Assembly: GCA_031002005.1 (NCBI GenBank)
Contig: CM061919.1
Location: forward strand, 224,438,739 to 224,502,738
Length of the DNA: 64,000 nucleotides
DNA from: Vandiemenella viatica
Taxonomy: Eukaryota; Arthropoda; Insecta; Orthoptera; Morabidae
Reading direction: 5' to 3'
Shown here piece after piece: positions 57,470 to 64,000 of the stretch. The notes under the pieces were generated by a model that worked only from the letters and a program-made list of their open reading frames with translations, had not been told where the DNA came from and searched no databases. How positions within the stretch are numbered: the first letter of the stretch is position 1; each line of letters opens with the position of its first letter. A program made the translations under genes and the position numbers.

Positions 57470-57990
57470 GATGTTTTATTTCGGAAATTGCCGTTGAACA
57501 CTATAAATTAACGGTATAAAAAAAGGAGCGTGTTTGGACTGCCATCTTGGTCTGTTAGCTCGACGTAGAGCTGTTAGACTTGAGGGTGGAATTTACATAC
57601 TTTTACATAACTAAGTACTTACTTTCGCAGTCGACAGATTTCACTGACTGTCTACTTTCAGATATTACGTCAACAGTGATGTATACGTTATGACGATAAT
57701 GAGCCAACAAACTGATCCCCACTGAATTCACTGAATAACGATGTTCGTCATAACAGGCCAGATGTTCCCAATTGGGCACTGCTTTATATTAAAGTATTTA
57801 TTCGTACCTACAAGTTAAAAGTTATGATTTGGTGCTACTGGTGACACAGATTTGTCAATTTTTAATTACTGATGGGATTTTATGGTTCCATTAAACATTG
57901 CTGTTACTCAGCTGTAGGAATGTCAATGAAAGAAATATTTACTGAGGTTGAGGACAGTTAATGTTATTCATAATAAATCGTTTGTATTTA
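57470..57990. repeat. Segment related to 50380-51530, without insertions
   Basis: It keeps the same order of landmarks as 50380-51530 but lacks the CR1 fragment and the MITE, so it approximates the ancestral state. The sequence at 57298-57470 has no assigned content. Confidence 0.6.
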
Positions 57991-57996
57991 ATAGCA

Positions 57997-58990
57997 TTTT
58001 TTTTTTTTTTTTGGTGGTAGCCCCGACACTAAAGTGGCTCTACTACTTTTATCACTTTTAGTTTGGTTTAAGGGACTCTATTTATTTACACATTTGTGGA
58101 AATAACGGGCTATGGGCGTCAAAGACATCCTTATTCGAAAACCCGGGACAGGTTTCATATCTCCTGGGGATGAGTGTAGGGAGTATCTGCGTGAGCAGAC
58201 GCACAATCATCTCCAGTTGTTTTCCTTGCGCTTGTTCATAACTGCGACATCGCTGTTTGTCTGGTTGAGTGGAGTTTCTTGTCGTGTGGTGGATATGGCC
58301 GTGGTTGGTCTGGTCCTTTGATGTGGTGGTGAGGGGGCTGTTCCTGTTGGCGGCCGCTTCCAGCTTCCGTCTTAATGGACAGCCGCCGAAGCTGCCTGCA
58401 TGATCCGCGGCGCAGTTAGCACATGTTGGAGTCACGTGGTGCGGTCTTGTACACTGTGGTTTCCCCCACAACGGACGCACCGGATTTAGTTCCGGCAGTT
58501 GTTGGACCGATGCCAGAAACCCTGACACCTGAAGCACTGGTCGACGGCTTTCATTGGGTTTTTCTTCTTGCGCGGATTTCTTCTGGAAGTTTGGCCGTCT
58601 TGCATATTGGTGGCAGAGTCTTCTCGTTGTCGTCTGGCTTCCGCTGGATGCTCGGCTGCTGGTTCCGTCAGGGGACTGAATCATCTAGCGTTTGGTCGCG
58701 GTTTATGTTGCTCGTCTCGCCGGGAAACGTCAGGTTCCACGCTTCTAGTTGTTGCTTGGTCCGTGGTTGTTTGATCCTCACATGGATACGGACTGTGGAG
58801 CTGCTTGGGCCCGCCTTGTTTTCTTCGTCCACCGAGACGGTCGATGGTAGTCTCGATAGCTGTCTGGGGCGGGCAGTCGGTGATGAAAACAGCTAGTGCT
58901 GACCGTGTTTCCTCCGGTAGGGTTGCCATCTGTTGGAGTATCTGTTTTCTGATGGGCCAATATCCATTGTCTGCACCTGCCCAGTGGATG
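57997..58990 (-). pseudogene. Retrotransposon ORF1 (gag-like) with zinc knuckles and poly-A
   Basis: Minus-strand frames from about 58990 to 58082 encode a basic, Gln/Arg-rich protein. PTCANCAADHAGSFGGCP is a C-x2-C-x3-H-x6-C knuckle of the Jockey-type ORF1 (gag) class. Just before it, QCTRPHHVTP and a shifted QVSGF segment are remains of other knuckles. The frame is closed by TAA at about 58082, and 70 bases later a run of 16 T (57997-58012) marks the poly-A tail. At least one frameshift (near 58680) breaks it. No endonuclease or RT follows. Such a copy could be a non-autonomous ORF1-only retroelement or a deletion product. Confidence 0.65.
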
Positions 58991-58994
58991 CTAT

Positions 58995-59520
58995 TATTGG
59001 GGGACTTTGGTCAGACCATTGCTTGAATGTGATAGTGTAATATGGAACCCACATTTTGAGTATCAAATACAGGAGCTGGAGAGGATGCAAAAAAAGGACT
59101 GCTGAATTTGTTTCTGGAAATAACCGCAGAACACAATTAGTAACAGATATGATAAAAGTTCTGGAATGTGAGTCATTGGAAAACAGGAGGAGGGTAAAGA
59201 GGGTCATGGGAGTGTACAAGAGGTATATTGGTAATGAGGTATGAAACGATATTGCGGTAAGAATTAAAAGTAAGGAATAGAAGGGAAAAGATGACCATGA
59301 CCACAAGATAGCACTCCATTTCTGGCACAAGGGTGTGGGAAGATTCTCATTTTTAGGTAAGGGTGTCAGGGAAAATGATGAATAATTTACCAAAAACGTT
59401 GAATGAACTTAAAGTTAAAAGTTGTAGAGGACAAATGTAGGTGGGTGCAAGAAAGGGGGAAAATGGATGTATAGGGAAATTGACACCGAAGCGTGCGCTC
59501 CTTTGTAATTGAATTAAATT
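58995..59520 (+). pseudogene. CR1-like LINE 3' end, 5' truncated
   Basis: The frames read NPHFEYQ, TAEFVSGNNRRTQLVTDM, LENRRRVKRVMGVYKRYIG and further on HDHKIALHFWHKGVGRF. The 3' end has GACACC and the hairpin GAAGCGTGCGCTCC (59488-59501; one stem pair lost). It aligns with 4980-5494. It directly adjoins the 5' end of the minus-strand gag-like element. Confidence 0.75.
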
Positions 59521-59607
59521 AGGAATAAATACAGTAATACAGTAACCGGAAAGAAAGTCTGCACACTTAGGATGCTTTACAAAAAATACTATCTTCATAT
59601 TACACAA

Positions 59608-59716
59608 CAAGCTGTGGTAGAGGTGAAGGCCATGTTAATGGCCTTTGAAAATCACAGCTGAGACCGCGATTTCGATCTCCAGTCAGACGCCTAAACCACT
59701 GAGCTACCTTACCACT
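59608..59716 (-). repeat. SINE family 2, left mirror copy
   Basis: Reversed: AGTGGTAAGGTAGCTCAGTG, GTTTAGGCGTCTGACTGGAG, GATCGAAATCGCGG and TTTTCAAAGGCCATTAAC. Its head end touches the inverted repeat of the next element, mirroring the copy at 61281. Confidence 0.65.
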
Positions 59717-61280
59717 CTATTACTGATAATAATAGAGCGAAAATGGAAGCATAATTTTATGGCGCAAAGTTATTAAGTCATAATAAATTCGTAAGATGTT
59801 AAAAAATTGGTCATAAATCGATTTCTTTTCCGTTTGGATTGCACCGACTTATCAATGAATTGTGTCTCATTCATCCATTGCATCAGGAACTGCTTCCTCG
59901 AGGTCGAAGAACTCTTTATCTACTTCATTCTCAGGAATGTTTTCACGAGACAGGGCAGAGCAGTTTTTACAAGCAGCTGAACAGTGCAGTCTTGATTTGC
60001 GACAGCTGCATGGTGGAGTACAAAGTTTCTTGCAGGATCATGATCAACCTTCGGAGTAAACTGAGGTACAGTGTCTTATGTTATCGTATCCGGAATAAGG
60101 CTGGACGAGCCTTTCGTTCATCCCCATGGCAATGGGTAAGTTTCTCGACCCAACCGCGCTTGTATTTGGTGTTACGTGCATATTGAGTGAAACGTTGCCT
60201 CATCTGATGTTGGTGGCAACCGCACTAGCTTGAATGCATTTACTTTTGGCAGATTTCGTAAACATTTCGTATCTGAGCCTTCCAATGTTCTACAAGCAAT
60301 TTGTCTGTACCGTTCCAAGATGAGCTGTTCCCCTTGGTGTTCTCCAGATGCTAGTCTCTGGAGGCTAGGAGTTAGAATGCTTGTTACGTTCAGATGTGGT
60401 TGATATTGAATGAGGCAGCAGAATTTTTCTTTTCCATAGTCGAAAAATGCTGGTTTTGTATCAAATCCTGTAAATGCGTGAATGAAGAGGATATGTGTGG
60501 GTTAGAACTTCAAGGAAGTGGTTGAGTACGATAAAACATCCTCCTTGCCTTTCCTGGTTTATGGAAGAACAACTTCTCGTAAGTGTTACCAAGGCCCATT
60601 AGCAGAACGAGAAAGCCAATATACTCACTTAGAATTGTCACTTTTGCTACTTGGGAAATAGCCGCGTCAACCATCAATCCAGCTGCATCTTCTTTTGCCT
60701 GTTGATCTTGGATGCCTCCTTTTTCCGTTTTTGCATTAGTATCAACATTACACGGTTCTTGTTGCTCTCATTTGCTGCGTCACTGCAGCACTTGTTTCCT
60801 CACTGAAAGTGATTTCTGCTGTAGTATCTGATGTTTTCAAACTACAAAACCTTTCAGATGACTTTATTCCTCTCTGCGCAGCATCACTTCGATATCTGTC
60901 AAATATAACTGTGATGTTGGATCTATAGTGCGTTGTCAAATAGGTTTCATATTTTCCAGAGATGCAGCCTAGGTGTCCATTACGATGCCACATTATCTTA
61001 TGCAGAGGCATCATCCGTCGACAACAAAACTTTTTATGCATGATGTTGCATGTTGAAATGCTTTATACAGAAACAATTTTGTTCCCTTGAAGTATGGAGC
61101 GAATTCAAATGCAAAACAGTGTTTCAAACTATCCAAACGGAAAAGAAATGGATTTATGACTAATTTTGTTTACTTATTATGACTTAATTTTGACTGCGTA
61201 AATAAACTTTGTGCCACAACATTACGCTTTCATTTTTGAAAATCCGTTTTTCAAACTGGTATAAATACTATCAGTAATAG
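59717..61280. mobile_element. DNA element with long inverted repeats
   Basis: CTATTACTGATA (59717-59728) and TATCAGTAATAG (61269-61280) are perfect inverted ends. The similarity continues inward for about 120-150 bases on each side: CAAAGTTATTAAGTCATAAT and CATTTCTTTTCCGTTTGG-type blocks, with gaps. The element is 1564 bp and carries one broken gene on the minus strand. No short target duplication is visible because both ends join SINE2 heads. Confidence 0.75.
59867..61041 (-). pseudogene. Broken gene: PIN/FEN-like plus Cys-rich (CXC-like) protein
   Basis: Read in shifting frames: VIFDRY with a following KSSERF segment, then QAKEDAAGLMVDAAISQVAK and ILSEYIGFLVLLMGLGN, then a KFCCLIQ segment, RNLPKVNAFKLVRLPPTSDE with YHQIQ-type sequence, and a final CKKLCTPPCSCRKSRLHC segment running into SAACKNCSALSRENIPENE before the stop at 59867-59869. 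The order matches a multi-copy arthropod family of uncharacterised proteins. VIFDGY and GEDxDLLVLL of that family look like PIN/FEN-type nuclease motifs. Here the second motif reads SEYIGFLVLL, so the acidic residues are lost. The C-terminal Cys-rich part resembles CXC (tesmin-like) domains. Function unknown. At least three frameshifts make it a pseudogene. Family recognition is from memory of motifs. Confidence 0.6.
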
Positions 61281-61485
61281 AACGGACTGGTAGTTCAGTG
61301 GTCAAGGCGTCTGACTGGAGATTGAAATCGCGGTATCAGCAGTGATTTGGATTCCACGTTAAGCTGTAGGTCCCCTTTATCGGGTACGATAGCTACAAAG
61401 GGGCGCATTACGAGGCGTATCGAAAACACTGTCGCCTGAAGGCCGAACAATCCTTCGGTATCTGACGGCCAACAATGCTAAGTGA
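61281..61485 (+). repeat. SINE family 2, right mirror copy
   Basis: AACGGACTGGTAGTTCAGTG, TCAAGGCGTCTGACTGGAGA, TGAAATCGCGG, then GGATTCCACGTTAAGCTGTA and an end with AGGCCGAACAATCC. Its head touches the inverted repeat at 61280, mirroring 59716. Confidence 0.7.
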
Positions 61486-62246
61486 TTATTGAATTGACCA
61501 TCAGTAATAAAAGTGTAGTACATATATATATATTATGTCATACAGAAATACATATATATCAAATATATATACAGGGGTTCCAGGTCATTTTGAGCTACAA
61601 AGTAGGTAAAACCACAACTTTTTAGGAAAATTGTGAAATTTTGCTGATTTTCGAAGAACTGTAGCTCGCTTGGTTTTGAGTTTAGTAAAACATTTGTACT
61701 ACGAAAGCTGTAGGAAATTTTGTCTTCTTTAAAATAGGAAATAAAGTATTTTTTGCCAGGAAGGAGTTATAGACGAAACACTGAAAAAAGTAACTAAATT
61801 TTGAAGTTTTTTTGGCCACAGAAAATTGTGCCGAGGGTATTGGAGGTCGAAAACTTGATTTCTGCATACTCTCGCCAATATATACAGAGAAGAAAAAAAA
61901 TCTTCTACTTGATATAATGTTTGTGAGACCCCCTTTTTACGACTCCGTTATTGGACTAAATCCGCTCAGACCCCAGGGTACACCTCCTAGACATGGCTGC
62001 ATTCCACTTCTGACGGTTTCACAATATTAAAACGACACTGCCTGGGTCCACACAGATCGTTCGCAAGAGGTGGCGATTTTAACAGTAATTATGAAGGAAA
62101 CGTTTTTATGTGTTTGTCTCAGTGTAAGGACGTTTGGCTTAAGTGGGTGTGACAATGGAATGGCCCTAAATGGAAGTAGGGTTCCAAATGAAATGTACTA
62201 AGCAAGATGGTTTTCTTTTGTCGTTATGGCCAATAAATATTTTTCT
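61486..62246. other. No gene seen
   Basis: (TA)n runs near 61522-61570, then sequence with GAAGAACTGTAGCTCG that looks like a dispersed repeat but has no second copy here. No coding region is supported. Confidence 0.35.
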
Positions 62247-62776
62247 ATTCAGACCTCACAACCAATGTATATCTTAAATACTTCCAGCACTCTTTATACC
62301 AGCCTCTTGAATTCCAATTAGTCCACTCAGCTCCTTCATCATATCAGTTACCGATTGCGTTCTACGATAATTTTTTTAAAAATATCTAGCTGCCCTCTTT
62401 TACATCTTTTCAAACTCCTGCATTTGATACAATGTGGGTCCCGTACTACTTCCCAAGGTCATGAAAGGTTTAACAAAATATACTAAGCAAGAAACTAACA
62501 TGGAAGGGAAAAGATGACCATGACCACAAGCTAGCACTCGATTTCGGGCACAAGGGTGTGGGAAGATTCTCTTTTTTGGGTAAGGGTGTCGGGGATTGGA
62601 ATGAGTTACCAAGAGAAATGATGAATAATTTACCGAAAACTTTGAAGGAATTTAAAGATAAAATTTGTAGAGGGCAAATGTAGGTAGGTGCAGGATAGGG
62701 GGAAGATGGGTGTGTAGGGAAATTGCCACCGGAGCCTGTGCTCCATTGCAATTAAATTAAATTAAATTAAAAAAAT
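62247..62776 (+). pseudogene. CR1-like LINE 3' copy with inverted 5' part
   Basis: 62247-62480 encodes, on the minus strand, VKPFMTLGSSTGPTLYQMQE, YRRTQSVTDMMKEL-type sequence and LEFKRLV-RVLEVFKIYIG, equal to the region preceding the C-terminus in other CR1 copies. 62499-62700 encodes, on the plus strand, the following part (HDHKLALDFGHKGVGRF, LPREMMNNLPKTLKEFK). The 3' end has the hairpin GGAGCCTGTGCTCC (62731-62744) and an AATTAAATTAAATTA tail. The 12-base direct repeat TACTAAGCAAGA (62196-62207 and 62481-62492) brackets the inverted part. Confidence 0.8.
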
Positions 62777-63275
62777 TAATATTTGACAGAACCTTCCAGT
62801 CGACAAATTACCTAATTCTCTGAAATCCGAAAACCACATTCTTGCGCTTCTTCTCTGGCAAATTCAATAAACTTTTGTGTTGAACGAACTAATGTGGCCA
62901 TTTTGTTAAAATAACATTTTGTACTAAAATAAGCGAACAGCAGAACAGGACACAGCTTAAAGCAATCGCAAAATTTTAGCTTTGCCTCCATCACGGCAAG
63001 TGATCGGACCTGGAACTGGACCAAATATAATTACATTAACAAAACTCAGAGAAATATCTGTATCTCAGTAACCTTAACTTACTAAATTTTCCGGAAGTCA
63101 TGTTCTTTATACACAGTTTGCTTATTATATGTGACCCACTTGTTATAATAATATAAATTATTAAATAAGGTATATCGAAAGATTTCTCGCAGGTGTAATA
63201 TAGCTCTCTTTTCTATAATTGCTCACAACTATATTAATCGTTTATTTCATTTGTACGTTTGGCAGGCGCCTCGGG
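62777..63275. other. No gene supported; repeat shared with 51.85 kb
   Basis: A minus-strand frame of 70 codons (62812-63024) is not recognised. 63030-63260 is shared with 51850-52090. Confidence 0.4.
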
Positions 63276-64000
63276 TAGGGCTGTTGATATTTTAAAAAAT
63301 ATCGGATTTTCGATATATCGATATTTTAAAAAATATTTATATCGGATACGATATATCGAAGAAAAAGTATCGGTATATCGACCCTATTATTAAAAAAAAA
63401 CAATGTTACAAAAACAAATCATTTTTAAAAAAGAGCGAAGTCTTGTGGCTATTTAATGATGAAGAGTTGTGAGATATTTTTCTGAATCAAGTTTTGATTT
63501 TCTGAAAAAAATGGTTTTTCATGACGTTACGGATAAATCATATTTTTTTAATTGTGATTTAGCCATTATACTACTACTTTACTAAAAGGAAAGGCATAAT
63601 GTTTACGATTTACTCGAAGACTTGTGAATCCAGAAAGAGCATCGAGGGAAATCTTGGCTTTTGTGAGTTTAAAAGCTCAATAATGCAACATTGTAGAGGC
63701 ATTTATTTAGGTTGATGTTCTATTATCAGAGTTTGCATAATGACCAAGTCACTTTTTTTACAAGTATTGTTTTATGTGGAATTTAATTTCTTTTTGTAGG
63801 TTGATAGCTTATTCTGAGTCTTCTTACTTTGTTGGACCAAATGTTTGCACCTTAGCAAAGATTGTGTATCAGAATTTATCAATATTCCTGCTTACATCCA
63901 ATTTTCATGTCAAAATACTTTCCTCGACAACGCACGCTCATGTAAAACAACGGGCTCGAGTCCGATTCGTTCTGTGCGAGCGACGCCGTGTCCGCATTGT
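63276..64000. mobile_element. Second copy of the outer hAT element, cut by the window end
   Basis: It starts TAGGGCTGTTGATA and follows 53820-54520 closely, including the TATCGATA block and TTGTGAGTTTAAAAGCTC. Differences are small (single bases and short indels, such as a 17-base insertion near 63463), so the two copies are close relatives. Confidence 0.85.

Noticed and set aside
58423..58896. Plus-strand frame of 157 codons
   Set aside because: It is the reverse of the gag-like ORF, whose knuckle motif and poly-A tail fix the minus strand as the real one.
62812..63024. Minus-strand 70-codon frame with a hydrophobic middle
   Set aside because: No recognisable domain, no promoter or splice context; length is within chance for this composition.

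Overview
The window looks like AT-rich nuclear DNA from an arthropod with a large, transposon-filled genome. The clearest evidence is one intact spliced cuticular-protein-like gene. Its first exon codes for only six residues of a signal peptide, and a 7.1-kb intron separates it from an exon rich in Gly-Tyr and Pro-Val repeats. This structure, the tRNA-derived SINEs, the CR1-, RTE- and I-like LINEs, a Penelope-like fragment and the hAT elements with perfect target-site duplications all fit an insect. A polyneopteran (stick insect, orthopteran or cockroach type) is my guess only. I saw no bacterial genes, CRISPR arrays, rRNA or functional tRNA genes.

Layout. 1-6.3 kb: SINE fragments, a Penelope-like fragment, then a dead CR1-like LINE joined to a dead RTE-like LINE. 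7.2-10.2 kb: a cluster of four tRNA-derived SINEs (called SINE1 here), one with an internal A58 run. 10.2-14.4 kb: mostly unique, non-coding sequence. 14.4-16.4 kb: a dead I-like LINE with an RNase H domain. 17.3-18.9 kb: an unexplained GC-richer block, then a well-preserved THAP-domain exon ending at a perfect splice donor. 19-24.5 kb: diverged dispersed repeats. 24.6-29.8 kb: RTE, MITE, SINE and CR1 3'-end copies. 30.5-39.5 kb: the cuticular gene; its intron holds two MITEs, several SINEs, a minus-strand RTE copy and a LINE whose 3'UTR carries six stem-loops with matched 9-nt loops. 40-45.6 kb: a 363-bp tandem duplication, a further LINE fragment and an 88-bp tandem array derived from SINE-like sequence. 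45.6-49.5 kb: very AT-rich with no gene seen. 49.5-58 kb: related segments with hAT insertions, including one hAT nested in another. 58-59.5 kb: a retrotransposon gag-like ORF and a CR1 3' end. 59.6-61.5 kb: an inverted-repeat element, flanked by mirrored SINEs, that carries a broken gene for a PIN/FEN-like plus Cys-rich protein. 61.5-64 kb: another CR1 copy with an inverted 5' part, and the start of a second copy of the outer hAT.

The genes do not form a pathway or operon. One host gene is confidently supported (cuticle structure) and one exon is plausible (THAP). The rest is a record of transposition. The most unusual signals are the six-hairpin array, the arrays of TATCGATA in hAT ends next to a ZBED-type transposase, the inverted-repeat element with the PIN-like/Cys-rich pseudogene, and the satellite-like array grown from a SINE-like body.

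All family names come from reading motifs by eye. No search was run, and repeat boundaries are approximate unless a target-site duplication is stated.
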